DNA of 64,000 nucleotides from contig JACQTO010000125.1 of assembly GCA_016210745.1 (NCBI GenBank), positions 1 to 64,000 on the forward strand, given 5' to 3'. Below are positions 43,659-53,775 of the stretch, piece by piece. Numbering within the stretch: position 1 is the stretch's first letter; every line of letters starts with the position of its first letter. Position numbers and translations under genes: made by a program. This DNA comes from Betaproteobacteria bacterium (lineage in GTDB: Bacteria; Pseudomonadota; Gammaproteobacteria; Burkholderiales; SG8-39). The notes under the pieces are model-generated. The model worked only from the letters and a program-made list of their open reading frames with translations. It did not search any database and was not told the origin of the DNA.

Positions 43659-44846
43659 ATGAAGAATCTGGTGGTAATCGTTGCCGGCATCGCCGCAGCG
43701 CTGCCGGTGTACGCGCAGAGCCTGCGCGACGCCGTCGAGGCGGCGTGGGGGCGGCAGCCGCTCGCTCAGGCGCAGAGCGCGCGCGAAGCGGAGTTTTCCG
43801 CCCGGCGCGATGTCGCAGGTGCGCTCTCGCCCGCGCCGCCGTCGATCGCCTTCGGCCATCGCACCGACCAGGCAAACAGGAACGAGGGCAAGCGCGAATG
43901 GGAAGCGGAATTTTCGCTGCCCTTGTGGCTGCCCGGGCAGCGCGAACGTGCCGCAGCGCTGGCCGATGCCGAGCGCGACCAGTACGGCACCAGCGTCACC
44001 GCGGCGAAACTGAAAATTGCCGGCGAGGTGCGAGACACTTATTGGCAGGCGAGGATCGCCGACATCGAGCTTGCGCACGCGCGGCGCAAGGTCGAAGAAG
44101 CGGCGGCGCTCGCCGGGGACGTCGGCCGGCGCGTCGATGCCGGCGATCTCGCACGAGTCGACTTGAACCAGGCGCAGGCTGCGCAGCATGTGGCGCGAGC
44201 GGCGCTGGCGGAGGTCGAAGTCAAGGCGTTCCGCGCGCATCAGTCCTTCTCGACGCTCACCGGAATGCCGGTTCCGCCGGCCGCCGCGGAGCAATCCGCC
44301 TCAGCACCGCCGCTCGAGGACCACCCGCGGCTCGCGGCGCTGGCGCGCGCCGTGACCGCGGCGCATGCGAAGCTCGCGCAGGCGAGGCTCAACCGGCGCG
44401 ACAATCCCGAACTGGAGCTCGCGATGCGGCGCGAGCGCGATGCCTTCGACCGACCGTTCGAGAACTCGGTGGCGTTTCGCTTCCGGCTGCCCTTTGCCAC
44501 CGACGCCCGCAACCGGCCGCGTGTCGCCGCAGCGAATGCCGAGCTGATCGAGGCGCAGGCCTCCTATAGGATCGAGCAGGAGAAGCTCTCGGCCGAAGTC
44601 GACGCCGCGAGGCGCGATTTGGCGCGCTCGCAATCGCTAAGCGAAATCGCCGAAGCGCGCTTCACTCTGGCCGCCGAAACGCATCAATTGTTCGCCAAGG
44701 CCTTCAGTCTGGGCGAACTCGATTTGATCTCGCGACTGCGGGCCGAGAACGAACGCTTCGAGGCGGAACTCAATCGCGACCGCGCCGCGCTCGAAACCGC
44801 CCGCGCCGTCGCACGTCTGAATCACTCTCTGGGTCTGCTGCCATGA
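43659..44846 (+). CDS. CzcC-like outer-membrane efflux protein
   Basis: 395 residues from MKNLVVIVAGIAAALPVYAQ, giving a signal peptide cut after AQS; the track's TTG is eight codons earlier. Two repeats of the outer-membrane efflux (TolC) family are rich in Ala/Arg/Glu heptads. It forms the outer-membrane exit of the tripartite pump with the CzcB- and CzcA-like products downstream. Its stop overlaps the next gene (ATGA). Confidence 0.88.
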   Translation: MKNLVVIVAGIAAALPVYAQSLRDAVEAAWGRQPLAQAQSAREAEFSARRDVAGALSPAPPSIAFGHRTDQANRNEGKREWEAEFSLPLWLPGQRERAAALADAERDQYGTSVTAAKLKIAGEVRDTYWQARIADIELAHARRKVEEAAALAGDVGRRVDAGDLARVDLNQAQAAQHVARAALAEVEVKAFRAHQSFSTLTGMPVPPAAAEQSASAPPLEDHPRLAALARAVTAAHAKLAQARLNRRDNPELELAMRRERDAFDRPFENSVAFRFRLPFATDARNRPRVAAANAELIEAQASYRIEQEKLSAEVDAARRDLARSQSLSEIAEARFTLAAETHQLFAKAFSLGELDLISRLRAENERFEAELNRDRAALETARAVARLNHSLGLLP

Positions 44847-45424
44847 ACGATCTTGTCACCGCGATGTTTTCCACGCTGGGCCGCGCGATGTTCCTGCTCG
44901 CCGCCTTCTCGCTGTGCGCTCCCGCGCTGGCGCACGAGGGGCACGACGATGCGGGCAAGGCAGCCATGCCGGCACAAGCGCTCGCGCCGCGCCTCGCGGC
45001 GCACTCGACCGATCTGGAACTGTTGGCGGTGTGGCGGGGCGAAAAGCTTGTCATTTTCCTCGATCGCTACGAGACCAACGAGCCGGTCACCGGCGCGACG
45101 ATCGAGTTGGAAAGCGGCGCCGATCGCGCCACCGCGACATCCGCGGGCGAGGGGCTTTACCAGGCGAGTGCCGCGTGGCTCGCCAAGCCGGGCACGCATC
45201 CGATCGTGTTCACCGTACAGACAAAAGACCTGGCGGATTTGCTGCAGGGCACGCTGGAAATACCGGATGACTCGGCGGCGCAAGCCGCCCTGCACGCGCA
45301 GGAGGCGAACGCTCGCGAGCATTGGCTGACACGGTGGGCGTGGGTGGGCGCAGCGGCGCTTGTCGTGCTGCTGGTGCTGGTGGTCGTCGCCACCCGCCGC
45401 AAACAAAGGGGGGCAAAGCGATGA
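44843..45424 (+). CDS. Exported membrane-anchored accessory protein of efflux operon 1
   Basis: 193 residues. A signal peptide (FLLAAFSLCAPALA) leads into HEGHDD, a possible metal site; the following beta-rich domain (LAVWRGEKLVIFLDRYETNEPVTGATIEL) resembles the FixH/YtkA-like or N-terminal extra domain sometimes fused to CzcB proteins. A C-terminal helix (AWVGAAALVVLLVLVVVAT) and KR-rich tail anchor it in the inner membrane. It overlaps its neighbours by four bases on both sides, so it belongs to the pump operon. Confidence 0.75.
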   Translation: MNDLVTAMFSTLGRAMFLLAAFSLCAPALAHEGHDDAGKAAMPAQALAPRLAAHSTDLELLAVWRGEKLVIFLDRYETNEPVTGATIELESGADRATATSAGEGLYQASAAWLAKPGTHPIVFTVQTKDLADLLQGTLEIPDDSAAQAALHAQEANAREHWLTRWAWVGAAALVVLLVLVVVATRRKQRGAKR

Positions 45425-46584
45425 GTAACCTGTTAAAGGCCGGCACCGCGATCAGCCTGGTGGCGTTCGCGGTCGCGGTGCTGGCGAACGGAGGCGATTA
45501 TCACGGCAACGACGCGAAGGCCGTGCGTCCGAAAGCGCCCGAGGCTCAGGCGCAGCGCGCCGGCGCGGCATCGGACCCTATGGGGGGGGAAGCATCGCCG
45601 GCGCGGCTTTCCGACGGTTCGGTATTCCTGCCCAAGGCCTCCCAGAGGCTGCTTGCGCTGCGCACTGCCGTCGCGAAGCTGGAAGAACTCGCGCAGTCGG
45701 TGGAACTCAACGGCCGCGTCATCGCCGACCCCAACGCGGGAGGTCGTGTGCAGGCCTCGCAATCCGGGCGCATCGAGCCGGGCCCGCGGGGCTTGCCCGG
45801 GCTCGGTCAGCGTGTCGCCAAAGGCGAAGTGCTTGCCAACCTCCGGCCGGTTTTCAACGCCATCGATAGCGGCAATCAGCAGGCGCAGCTTGCGGAGCTC
45901 AACGCAAAGCTCGAACTTGCCGAGAAAAAGTTGAAGCGGCTGGAGAATCTCGAGGGCAGTGTGCCGCGCAAGGAAATCGAAGCGGCGCACGCGGAATTTA
46001 CCGGCCTTAGACAGCGCAGGGCAGCGGTGGATGCGAGTCTGCACCGGCGCGAACCGCTGGTGGCGCCGGTCTCCGGTGTGGTGAGCGCGGCCTCCGCGGC
46101 GATGGGGCAGTTGGTCGAGGCGCGCGAGACGCTGTTCGAGATTGTCGATCCCAAGCGACTGCTCGTCGAAGCGCTTGCCTACGATGCTTCGCTCGTCGGC
46201 AATATCGCCGGCGCTAGCGGTGCCGTGCAGGGCGGCGCGCTCGATCTTTCGTACCTCGGCGGCGGGGCGCAGCTGCGCGAGCAGGCGCTGCCGCTGCAGT
46301 TTCGCATCAAGCCGCCGCTGCCGGCGCTTGCAGTGGGACAGCCGGTCCGAGTCATCGCCCAGTTGAAGCAGCGGACCAAGGCAGTCGCGGTGCCGCTCGC
46401 TGCGGTGGTCAGGAACGCCGGCAACGAGGCGGTGGTGTGGCTGCATGTCGAGGCCGAGCGCTTCGTGCAAAAACGCGTTCGCTACCAGCCGCTCGACGCC
46501 CGGCGCGTCGCGGTCACGGCGGGCATCGCCGAGGGCGAACGCGTCGTGACCGACGGCGCCGCCGCGCTGGCGCAGGTGAGGTAG
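45421..46584 (+). CDS. CzcB-like RND periplasmic adaptor
   Basis: 387 residues from the ATG overlapping the previous stop; the track begins 33 codons too early. The protein has an N-terminal anchor (AISLVAFAVAVLANG), a lipoyl half-motif (GRVQASQSGRIEPG), an alpha-hairpin (LAELNAKLELAEKKLKRLENL) and a barrel domain. It joins the CzcA-like pump to the outer-membrane factor. It lacks the extended His-rich tail found in some zinc adaptors. Confidence 0.9.
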   Translation: MSNLLKAGTAISLVAFAVAVLANGGDYHGNDAKAVRPKAPEAQAQRAGAASDPMGGEASPARLSDGSVFLPKASQRLLALRTAVAKLEELAQSVELNGRVIADPNAGGRVQASQSGRIEPGPRGLPGLGQRVAKGEVLANLRPVFNAIDSGNQQAQLAELNAKLELAEKKLKRLENLEGSVPRKEIEAAHAEFTGLRQRRAAVDASLHRREPLVAPVSGVVSAASAAMGQLVEARETLFEIVDPKRLLVEALAYDASLVGNIAGASGAVQGGALDLSYLGGGAQLREQALPLQFRIKPPLPALAVGQPVRVIAQLKQRTKAVAVPLAAVVRNAGNEAVVWLHVEAERFVQKRVRYQPLDARRVAVTAGIAEGERVVTDGAAALAQVR

Positions 46585-46590
46585 ATCGCG

Positions 46591-49500
46591 ATGTTCGACG
46601 CGATCATCAAATTCAGCCTCAGTCACCGGCTGCTCGTGCTGGTGCTGTCGCTGCTCGTGGTCGGCTACGGCGGCCTTGCCCTGAAGACCATGCCGGTGGA
46701 CGTATTTCCCGACCTCAATAAGCCGACGGTGACGCTGCTTACCGAGGCCGGCGGCATGGCCCCGGAAGAGGTCGAGCAGTTGGTCACCTTCCCGATCGAG
46801 ACGGCCATGAACGGCATGCCGGGCGTGACGCGGGTGCGCTCGGTTTCTGGCATTGGTCTATCGGTGGTCTACGTCGAATTCGATTGGGGAACCGACATCT
46901 ACCGCAACCGGCAGCAGGTGGCCGAACGCCTATCGCTGGTCAAGGAGCAGATACCGGAGGGGATTGCGCCGCAGATGGGGCCGATATCGTCGATCATGGG
47001 CGAGATCATGCTGATCGCCCTGCCGGTCGATCCAGCCGGGGCGACCCCCATGCAGGCACGAGAATTCGTCGATTGGGTGATGCGCCCGCGCCTGCTCACT
47101 ATTCCGGGCGTGGCGCAGGTCATCGCGATCGGCGGCGAAGTGCGCCAGTACCGCGTCGAGCCGGACCTCAACCGCATGCGCTTGCTCGGCATCGACCTGG
47201 AAAAAATGGAGAACGCGCTGAAGAACTACGCCGCCAACACCAGCGGCGGGTTCCTCGAGCAAAGCGCCAAGGAATACCTCATCCGCAACATCGGCCGCAG
47301 CTCGCGCCTATCCGACCTGCACAACCTCGCGCTCGGCGCGAAGGGCGGCCAGCCGATTCTGCTCAATCAGGTGGCGGAGGTGAAATACGCGCCGGCGGTA
47401 AAGCGCGGCGACGCCAGCTACAACGCGGCGCCGGCGGTAATCATGTCGGTGCAAAAGCAGCCCGTCGCCGACACCACAAAGCTCACGCGCGAGATCCAGT
47501 CGGCACTCGCCGACCTCGCAAAATCGCTGCCGCAGGGACTTGCCGCGCCGCAGATCATTTTCAAGCAGGCGGACTTCATCGAAGCCTCGATCGGAAATGT
47601 CGAGGAGGCGTTGCGTGATGGCGCGGTCATGGTGGCCGTGATCCTGTTCCTGTTCCTGCTCAATCTGCGCACCACCTTCATCTCGCTCACCGCGATCCCG
47701 GTGTCGGTGCTCATGACGGCGCTGGTGTTCAAGGCCCTGGGGCTGTCGATCAACACCATGACCCTCGGCGGCCTGGCGATCGCCATCGGCGCGCTGGTGG
47801 ACGACGCCATCGTCGGCATGGAGAACATCCTGCGCCGGCTGCGGCGCAACGCGACCGAGCACGCCAAGCGCCCGGCCCTCGAGATCGTGGCCTCGGCCAC
47901 CAGGGAAGTTCTCTCGGGAATCGTCTATGCGACGGTCATCATCGTGCTCGTGTTCGTGCCGCTGTTCGCGCTCTCCGGCATCGAGGGCAGGCTGTTCGCC
48001 CCGCTCGGGATCGCCTTCATCATTTCGATTCTCGCCAGCATGCTGGTATCGGTGTCGCTGACGCCGGTGCTGTGCTACTTCCTGCTGCGGCGCGAGGCCG
48101 AGCCGCAGCAGCCGGTAGCGGCATCGCGGTGGCGCAGGCTTTGGCCCTTCGGCCGATCGCGCGATGCGCACGGGGCCGACTACAGCCCGCTGGTGCGAAA
48201 GCTCAAGGCATGGGACGCGGCGCTGCTGGAATGGTCGTTCGACCATGCGCGGCTGTTGCTTGCGCTTGCCCTCCTGGTCATTGCGGGGGCGGCCGCGAGC
48301 GTGCCGTTTTTCCCGCGCTCGTTCCTGCCCTCGTTCAACGAAGGCACGCTGACCATCAACCTGTTGCTCAATCCCGGAACGTCGCTCTCGGAATCGAACC
48401 GCATCGGCACGCTCGCCGAGCGCGCGATCAAGCAGGTGCCCGAGGTGACACACATCGGCCGGCGCACCGGCCGCGCCGAAATGGACGAGCATGCCGAGGG
48501 CGTGCATTACACCGAGATCGACGTGGACCTGAAGCGCTCGGCGCGCGAGCGCAACGCGATCCTCCAGGATGTGCGCAGCCGTCTGGCCTCCCTGCCGGCG
48601 GTGGTCAACATCGGTCAGCCGATTTCTCACCGGCTCGATCACCTGCTCTCCGGCGTACGGGCGCAGATAGCGCTCAAGATCTATGGCGAGGACCTGGACA
48701 CGTTGCGCGCTCTGGCCTCTACGCTTCGGGACCGCCTTGCCGCGCTCCCCGGGGTGACCGACCTGCAGATCGAGAAGGCAGTGCTGATTCCGCAGCTCAA
48801 GATCCGGCTCGACTACGAAAAAGCCGCCGCGCTGGGCGTTGCGCCCGCGGGGGTGCTGAAAGCGCTCGAGACCCTGATCGAGGGCGACCGGATCACGCAG
48901 ATCATCGAGGGTAATCGGCGCTTTGACCTGGTTATCCGGCTCCCCGACAGCGCCCGCGGCGCGCACGCGCTCGAACAGTTGCTGATCGACACGCCCGGCG
49001 GCCACGTGCCGCTGGCGAGGATTGCCGAGATCGAAGACGACGACGGTCCGAACCAGATCAGCCGCGACAATACGCGGCGTCGCATCGCCATTTCGGCCAA
49101 TTCGGACGGAACCGATCTGGCCGAGATCGTAGCCCGCATTCGCGAGGAGATTGCGGCGACGCGGCTGCCGCAAGGCTATTTCACCAGTCTCGAGGGGCAG
49201 TTCCAGGCACAGGAGGAAGCCACTCGGTTGATCGGACTGCTGTCGATCGTATCGCTGATCCTGATTTTCCTCGTGCTCGACGCGCGCTACCGCTCGGCGG
49301 CGCTATCGCTCCTGATCATGGGCAACATTCCGCTTGCCATGGTCGGAAGCGTGATTGCGCTGTGGCTTGCCGGAGAGCCGCTATCGGTTGCATCGATGGT
49401 GGGGTTCATCACGCTGGCGGGCATCAGCACCCGAAACGGCATCCTCAAGGTGAGCCACTACATCAACCTGTGCGCATTCGAAGGCGAAGTATTCGGCAGG

Positions 49501-49761
49501 AAGATGATCGTGCGCGGATCGCTCGAACGGCTCACTCCGGTGCTGATGACCGCGCTCGTGGCGGCCATCGCCCTGGTGCCGCTGCTGCTGGCTGCCGACG
49601 AGCCGGGCAAGGAGATCCTGCATCCGGTCGCGGTGGTGATTTTCGGCGGGCTGGTGAGTTCGACCCTGCTCGACACCGTGCTCACGCCGGTGATGTTTTG
49701 GCTGTGGGGCGAGAAGCCACTCAAGCGGCTTCTCGAACGGCACACACGTGAAGTGTTCTGA
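46591..49761 (+). CDS. CzcA/CusA-like heavy-metal RND permease (operon 1)
   Basis: 1056 residues, the full length for the HME group. The N-terminus ([32 protein letters not shown]) is typical of heavy-metal RND pumps. TM4 carries [17 protein letters not shown]: it has two adjacent Asp but not the DFG of the classical CzcA zinc/cobalt/cadmium pumps, and looks partly CusA-like. A Ser/Arg-rich insert near 510 ([12 protein letters not shown]) is unusual. Substrate metal is therefore undecided. Starts six bases after the adaptor. Confidence 0.92.
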   Translation: MFDAIIKFSLSHRLLVLVLSLLVVGYGGLALKTMPVDVFPDLNKPTVTLLTEAGGMAPEEVEQLVTFPIETAMNGMPGVTRVRSVSGIGLSVVYVEFDWGTDIYRNRQQVAERLSLVKEQIPEGIAPQMGPISSIMGEIMLIALPVDPAGATPMQAREFVDWVMRPRLLTIPGVAQVIAIGGEVRQYRVEPDLNRMRLLGIDLEKMENALKNYAANTSGGFLEQSAKEYLIRNIGRSSRLSDLHNLALGAKGGQPILLNQVAEVKYAPAVKRGDASYNAAPAVIMSVQKQPVADTTKLTREIQSALADLAKSLPQGLAAPQIIFKQADFIEASIGNVEEALRDGAVMVAVILFLFLLNLRTTFISLTAIPVSVLMTALVFKALGLSINTMTLGGLAIAIGALVDDAIVGMENILRRLRRNATEHAKRPALEIVASATREVLSGIVYATVIIVLVFVPLFALSGIEGRLFAPLGIAFIISILASMLVSVSLTPVLCYFLLRREAEPQQPVAASRWRRLWPFGRSRDAHGADYSPLVRKLKAWDAALLEWSFDHARLLLALALLVIAGAAASVPFFPRSFLPSFNEGTLTINLLLNPGTSLSESNRIGTLAERAIKQVPEVTHIGRRTGRAEMDEHAEGVHYTEIDVDLKRSARERNAILQDVRSRLASLPAVVNIGQPISHRLDHLLSGVRAQIALKIYGEDLDTLRALASTLRDRLAALPGVTDLQIEKAVLIPQLKIRLDYEKAAALGVAPAGVLKALETLIEGDRITQIIEGNRRFDLVIRLPDSARGAHALEQLLIDTPGGHVPLARIAEIEDDDGPNQISRDNTRRRIAISANSDGTDLAEIVARIREEIAATRLPQGYFTSLEGQFQAQEEATRLIGLLSIVSLILIFLVLDARYRSAALSLLIMGNIPLAMVGSVIALWLAGEPLSVASMVGFITLAGISTRNGILKVSHYINLCAFEGEVFGRKMIVRGSLERLTPVLMTALVAAIALVPLLLAADEPGKEILHPVAVVIFGGLVSSTLLDTVLTPVMFWLWGEKPLKRLLERHTREVF

Positions 49762-49786
49762 TGATCGTTCAAACGAGGAGATTCCT

Positions 49787-50173
49787 ATGAAAACATCCAT
49801 GGTCTTGGTGCTTACCGCTGCCCTGTGGCTGCCCGCGTCGGCGCTCGCCCACGGCGAAAAGATCGGTCCGAACGGCGGTGTGGTCGAGGACGCCGGCAAA
49901 TATCACGTCGAGCTGGTGATGAAAAACGACGGCTTGCGCGCATTCGTCACCGACGCCAAAGACGTAAAGGTCGACACCAAAGGGGCTGCGGCAACCGCGA
50001 TCGTGCTCGTCGGAAAAGAGAAGGCAACAGTAAAGCTCGCCCCCGCCGGAGGGACCGAGCTCGCTGCCGGCGGCAAATTCGATGCCGCCGCCGGGGCCAA
50101 GGTGGTTGTTTCGCTGACGCTGCAGGGCCAGCCGGCGGCGCAGGCCCGGTTCACGCTGCCGGCAAAGAAATGA
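49787..50173 (+). CDS. Small periplasmic protein of efflux operon 1
   Basis: 128 residues from MKTSMVLVLTAALWLPASALA, behind GAGGAG; the track's start lies inside czcA. The mature part starts HGEKIGPNGGVVEDAGKYHVELV, a segment often found next to metal RND pumps, and has a beta-rich fold without membrane helix. The N-terminal His could bind metal. Likely a periplasmic metal chaperone or sensor. A GACCCTCCTCAAGGAGGTC hairpin follows the stop. Confidence 0.72.
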   Translation: MKTSMVLVLTAALWLPASALAHGEKIGPNGGVVEDAGKYHVELVMKNDGLRAFVTDAKDVKVDTKGAAATAIVLVGKEKATVKLAPAGGTELAAGGKFDAAAGAKVVVSLTLQGQPAAQARFTLPAKK

Positions 50174-50313
50174 CCCTCCTCAAGGAGGTCGACCGGCACT
50201 TGCACGGTGCCGGAGGCGAACGGTATTTGGCCATCAGCACCGAGCAGCCGCAAATGCAGTCGGGGATGTCCACCCCGCGAACAGCACAGCGACCCCGAAT
50301 GCAACCACATTGA
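50174..50313. other. Unassigned 140-base stretch between operon 1 and the P1B-ATPase remnant
   Basis: Apart from the short hairpin right after operon 1 I can assign nothing. A minus-strand frame gives a hydrophobic stretch (LNVVAFGVAVLFAG) that might be another membrane-protein scrap, but it is too short to name. Confidence 0.3.
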
Positions 50314-50559
50314 GCATCGATAGAGACAGCGGACGTGGCGCTCATGGACGATGATCTTCGGAAGATTCCGGCATTCGTCCGGCTCTCTCGCCGAACCGCT
50401 GCGATCTTTACGCAAAATATTGTTCTGGCGCTCGGCATCAAGGCGGTATTTCTGGTACTCGCTTTCAGCGGACAGGCCACGATGTGGATGGCCGTCTTCG
50501 CCGACATGGGGGCAAGCCTGTTGGTCGTGTTCAATGGCCTGCGACTGCTGCGCTCATGA
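50314..50559 (+). pseudogene. C-terminal remnant of a Zn/Cd/Pb P1B-type ATPase
   Basis: In frame from 50314 the translation runs IETADVALMDDDLRKIP, then LALGIKAVFLVLAF and MWMAVFADMGASLLVVFNGLRLLR. This is the very end of ZntA/CadA/PbrA pumps, including the final helix pair (M7-M8) and its conserved Asp. Everything upstream, including the CPC and DKTG motifs, is gone, and a stop codon stands at 50311. It is a deletion remnant, not a functional gene. The ATG of the next ORF overlaps its stop. Confidence 0.8.
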
Positions 50560-50681
50560 ACTGGAAAGGCCTGTTCTACGACTGGGGCAGATTCAATGTC
50601 GTTCTCTTTTCGATTGCTGCGAGCGCCGGGGACCCGCAGTTGAAAGGTAGGGAGATGCCGCATTGCGCGGCGCTCCCGTAG
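50556..50681 (+). pseudogene. Truncated N-terminus of a PAP2-like phosphatase gene
   Basis: 41 codons starting MNWKGLFYDWGRFNVVLF, an opening I associate with PAP2-family undecaprenyl pyrophosphate phosphatases such as PbrB. After about 30 residues the similarity stops and a termination codon follows. It overlaps the P1B-ATPase remnant by ATGA, the same order as pbrA-pbrB in lead-resistance operons. Weak alone; its position strengthens the call. Confidence 0.45.
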
Positions 50682-50698
50682 CGAATACACTGCTGCCC

Positions 50699-51046
50699 GT
50701 GCTCAATCGGATCTTCTTCATCCTCCTGATGCTGATACTGCCGCTCCAGACCGTCTGGGCGGCGGCGAGCGCCTATTGTCAGCACGAGCAGGGCACTGCC
50801 GCGCAGCACTTTGGGCATCATGCGCACCAGCACCAAGCTGCCAGCAATGATTCGGGCAGCGGACCCTCTTCGAATTTCCATGCCGATTGCAGTTTCTGTC
50901 ATCTCGGCGCTATCGGTGTCGTGGCCTCTTCGCTCGACGTGACATCGCCCGCATTTGGATGTGCGGCAGTGTCGTGGAGCAACAACTTCCTTCTTTCAGT
51001 CTTCCTCGAGGGTCCCGAGCGGCCCGATTGGGCATCCGCCGTCTGA
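50699..51046 (+). CDS. CzcI-like small exported protein (head of efflux operon 2)
   Basis: 115 residues from the GTG at 50699, which places the signal peptide (MLNRIFFILLMLILPLQTVWA) at the N-terminus; a TTG 12 codons earlier with GGGAG upstream is the alternative. The mature part has a metal-like His cluster (QHFGHHAHQHQ) and a DCSFCH motif. It matches the layout of the protein at 43187. It probably serves as a periplasmic metal-binding modulator of the CBA pump that follows. Confidence 0.75.
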   Translation: MLNRIFFILLMLILPLQTVWAAASAYCQHEQGTAAQHFGHHAHQHQAASNDSGSGPSSNFHADCSFCHLGAIGVVASSLDVTSPAFGCAAVSWSNNFLLSVFLEGPERPDWASAV

Positions 51047-51161
51047 TCCGGCGGCACGCCCTCGATTTGTAGCTTCCGCTGCTTCGCCTGCGCGTGCAGG
51101 CAGTCTGGCGTTCCGTCGGATTTCTCCCCCCCGATCCACTAAAACGGAGATTCGACGAGAC

Positions 51162-52442
51162 ATGTTTTCGAACATTTATTGCGGACACCTCGCTCGCTTA
51201 ACTGCGGCGCTGGTTTTGACCGCAGCCCAACTCGCTGGGGCGGCGGCCGAGCCCCCGCTGACCCTGGAACGGGCCTGGCAACTCGCAGAAGAAGCCAATC
51301 CCACACTCAAGGCGGCTCAAGCAAGCCTCGCCGGCGCGGAGGGACAGCTTGCCGACGCCCGCGGCGCGCTCTGGAATAACCCGCAACTCGCGGCTGAACG
51401 CTCGCGTCGCAAGGTTCCTCAGCCGGGCCTGGAAAGCGACATCCAAGGCGAATGGCGCGTCGAGATCTCCCAAACGCTGGAGATCGCAGGCCAGCAAGGC
51501 TATCGCCGCGGAGCGGCCGAGCAGGAACTGGCGGCGCTGCGCGAGACGATCGAGGAGACCCGGCTACAGATCCGCGCCGAATTCGAACAGAAGTTTACCC
51601 GGGTGGTCAGCCTGCAACTGCGCGCTGAAATGGAGGAAGGCATTATCGGGCTGATCCAGGAGAACGCCGCGATCACCCGGAAGCGCTTCGAGGCGGGGGA
51701 GGACACCAAGCTCGACAACAATCTGGCGGGAGTCGAACTCGGGCGGGCGCGAGACCGACTGGAATCCGTGCGCGAGTTGCTGATTCAGGCGCGCGCCGAA
51801 CTCGCGGCAACGCTGCAATTGCCCCCCGACGAGCTTCCCGCCGTCAAGGGAGCGCTTGTCGTCAGGCCGGAACCGCCCTACACCTTGGAACAATTGCTTG
51901 ACGCCGCAGCGAGCCGGCCTCAACTGCGCGCTCTGGGTTACCGCGAGCAGGCGGCCCGAAGCCGACTCGGATTGGAACGCGCTGCGGCCTATCCCGACGT
52001 GACTGTTGGGCTGGGTGCCGGGCGCGAGGGGCCCGGCGCAGCGCGCGAGAATTTGATCGGGTTGAGCGTCTCCGTGCCTCTGCCGTTATTCCGCCGCAAT
52101 GCCGCGGGCATCGGCAAAGCATCTAGCGAGCTGGCCCAGGTCGAAATAGAAAAACGGGCAACGACGCGGGACACTCGCGCGCGAGTCCTCGCCCTGTGGC
52201 AGAAACTGGAAAGCCTTCGTGAACGGGTCAGGCGACTGGACCAATTCGTCCTGCAACAGCTCGAAGAAAACGAGCGCTTATCCACGGCCGCCTATCGCGT
52301 CGGCGAGATCGGCCTGATGCAGCTCCTGCTGACGACACGGCAGGTTCTGGATACCCGCCGCGAGGTGCTGGAAGCCATGACCGATTTCGCCCTTACGCGT
52401 GTTGAGCTGGAACGGGCAGCGGGCTGGGTGCAACTGAGATGA
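51162..52442 (+). CDS. CzcC-like outer-membrane efflux protein (operon 2)
   Basis: 426 residues from MFSNIYCGHLARL at 51162; the track's 69 extra residues overlap the CzcI-like gene and are not family-like. A signal region is followed by PPLTLERAWQLAEEANPTLKAAQASL, the opening of outer-membrane efflux family proteins, and two coiled-coil repeats. It completes the tripartite metal pump. The gap of 115 bases to the CzcI-like gene holds no recognisable gene. Confidence 0.9.
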   Translation: MFSNIYCGHLARLTAALVLTAAQLAGAAAEPPLTLERAWQLAEEANPTLKAAQASLAGAEGQLADARGALWNNPQLAAERSRRKVPQPGLESDIQGEWRVEISQTLEIAGQQGYRRGAAEQELAALRETIEETRLQIRAEFEQKFTRVVSLQLRAEMEEGIIGLIQENAAITRKRFEAGEDTKLDNNLAGVELGRARDRLESVRELLIQARAELAATLQLPPDELPAVKGALVVRPEPPYTLEQLLDAAASRPQLRALGYREQAARSRLGLERAAAYPDVTVGLGAGREGPGAARENLIGLSVSVPLPLFRRNAAGIGKASSELAQVEIEKRATTRDTRARVLALWQKLESLRERVRRLDQFVLQQLEENERLSTAAYRVGEIGLMQLLLTTRQVLDTRREVLEAMTDFALTRVELERAAGWVQLR

Positions 52443-52503
52443 CGCGCTCGGTCGTTTGCCACCTCTGTGCCCCGTCGAAAAATCACGCATCGGAAACCCA
52501 TCC

Positions 52504-53766
52504 ATGAAGAACACATTCCCATTGAATCGCGCCGGACTTCTCGCCCTCGGCTTGTCGATCCTAATCCTCGCCGGCTGCGGCAAGGGTGAGTCACCGGAAA
52601 TCTCCGCCCACCAGCGCGCTCTTGCCGGCAAATCCGAAGACCAGCACGCCGCGACGGGAAAGCCCGGCGCGCACGAAGACGAGGAGAAACACAGCGAGGA
52701 GAAACCGCTCAAGCTCAAGGCCGAGGAGATCCGGGCCGCGGGAATCAAGATCGAGGCGCTCGCGGAGCAGCAAGCGAGCGAGGAGCTGGTGCTGACGGCC
52801 ACCATCCGCCCTAACCAGGATCGCATCGCGCACGTCGCGCCCCGCGTGCCGGGGCGCCTCGTCACGGTCCACGCCAATCTGGGTGATCGAGTGAAGGCCG
52901 GGCAGACCCTGGCTGTGCTCGACAGCCTCGAAGTGGGCGAGGCGCACTCGGCCTATCTCCAGGCGATGACCCAGCACCAGGTGGCCAAGGCCGACTTCGC
53001 GCGGGCTGAGAAGCTGCACACCGATCAGATCATCGCCCAAAAGGACCACCTACGCGCCCACGCTGAATACGAGAAGTCAAAGGCGGGCCTGGCTGCCGCC
53101 GGAAACCGGCTGCGCATGCTGGGGGTGAATCCGGCGCCCGCCGCCGATGGCAAAGCGCTCTCCACCTTCCCCCTCACCACACCGTTCGCAGGAACGATCA
53201 TCGAGAAGCACGCCATCTTGGGCGAGCTGGCCCAGCCGGACAAGCAGATCTTCACCGTGGCCGACCTCTCCAAGTTATGGATCGAGGCCAACCTGTTCGA
53301 GAAGGATCTCGGACGCGTCAGGATCGGCGCAGATGCCGCGGTGACGGTCGCAGCCTATCCCGACGAATCTTTTCGAGGCAAGCTCACCTATATCGCCGCC
53401 GTCGTCGACAAGGAGACGCGCACCGTGCAGGCGCGCGTGGAGGTCGCCAATCCGGACGGGCGACTGAAGCCCGAGATGTTCGTCACCGCCACGATCAGCA
53501 CGAAAGGCAGGAGCGGCAAGGACGGCCAAGGCAAGGCGTTACTCGTGCCGGAAGAGGCAGTGGTGCTGATGCAGGGTCAGCCCATGGTCTTCATCGAGGA
53601 ACGCGGCGGCTTCGAACCCCGCGCCGTCGAATTGGGCGAGAAGCTGCGCGGCAGAGTTGTAGTGAAGCGCGGGCTCGCGGCGGGTGACAAAGTGGTGACC
53701 GCAGGCACCTACGCCTTGAAAGCGCGCGTCATGAAGTCGCAGCTCGGCGAAGGCCACGGGCATTAA
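52504..53766 (+). CDS. CzcB-like periplasmic adaptor, lipoprotein (operon 2)
   Basis: 420 residues from MKNTFPLNRAG; the lipobox LAGCGKG marks it as a lipoprotein. A His/Glu-rich stretch (DQHAATGKPGAHEDEEKHSEE) and a C-terminal GEGHGH could bind metal. Lipoyl (VPGRLVTVHANLGDRVKAGQTLAVLDS), alpha-hairpin and barrel domains follow in order. It differs clearly from the adaptor of operon 1, so the two pumps are not recent duplicates. The next gene begins nine bases later. Confidence 0.92.
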   Translation: MKNTFPLNRAGLLALGLSILILAGCGKGESPEISAHQRALAGKSEDQHAATGKPGAHEDEEKHSEEKPLKLKAEEIRAAGIKIEALAEQQASEELVLTATIRPNQDRIAHVAPRVPGRLVTVHANLGDRVKAGQTLAVLDSLEVGEAHSAYLQAMTQHQVAKADFARAEKLHTDQIIAQKDHLRAHAEYEKSKAGLAAAGNRLRMLGVNPAPAADGKALSTFPLTTPFAGTIIEKHAILGELAQPDKQIFTVADLSKLWIEANLFEKDLGRVRIGADAAVTVAAYPDESFRGKLTYIAAVVDKETRTVQARVEVANPDGRLKPEMFVTATISTKGRSGKDGQGKALLVPEEAVVLMQGQPMVFIEERGGFEPRAVELGEKLRGRVVVKRGLAAGDKVVTAGTYALKARVMKSQLGEGHGH

Positions 53767-53775
53767 GGGGCCGAG

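Noticed and set aside
47308-49173. 621-aa minus-strand ORF
   Set aside because: Antisense to the CzcA-like gene of operon 1.
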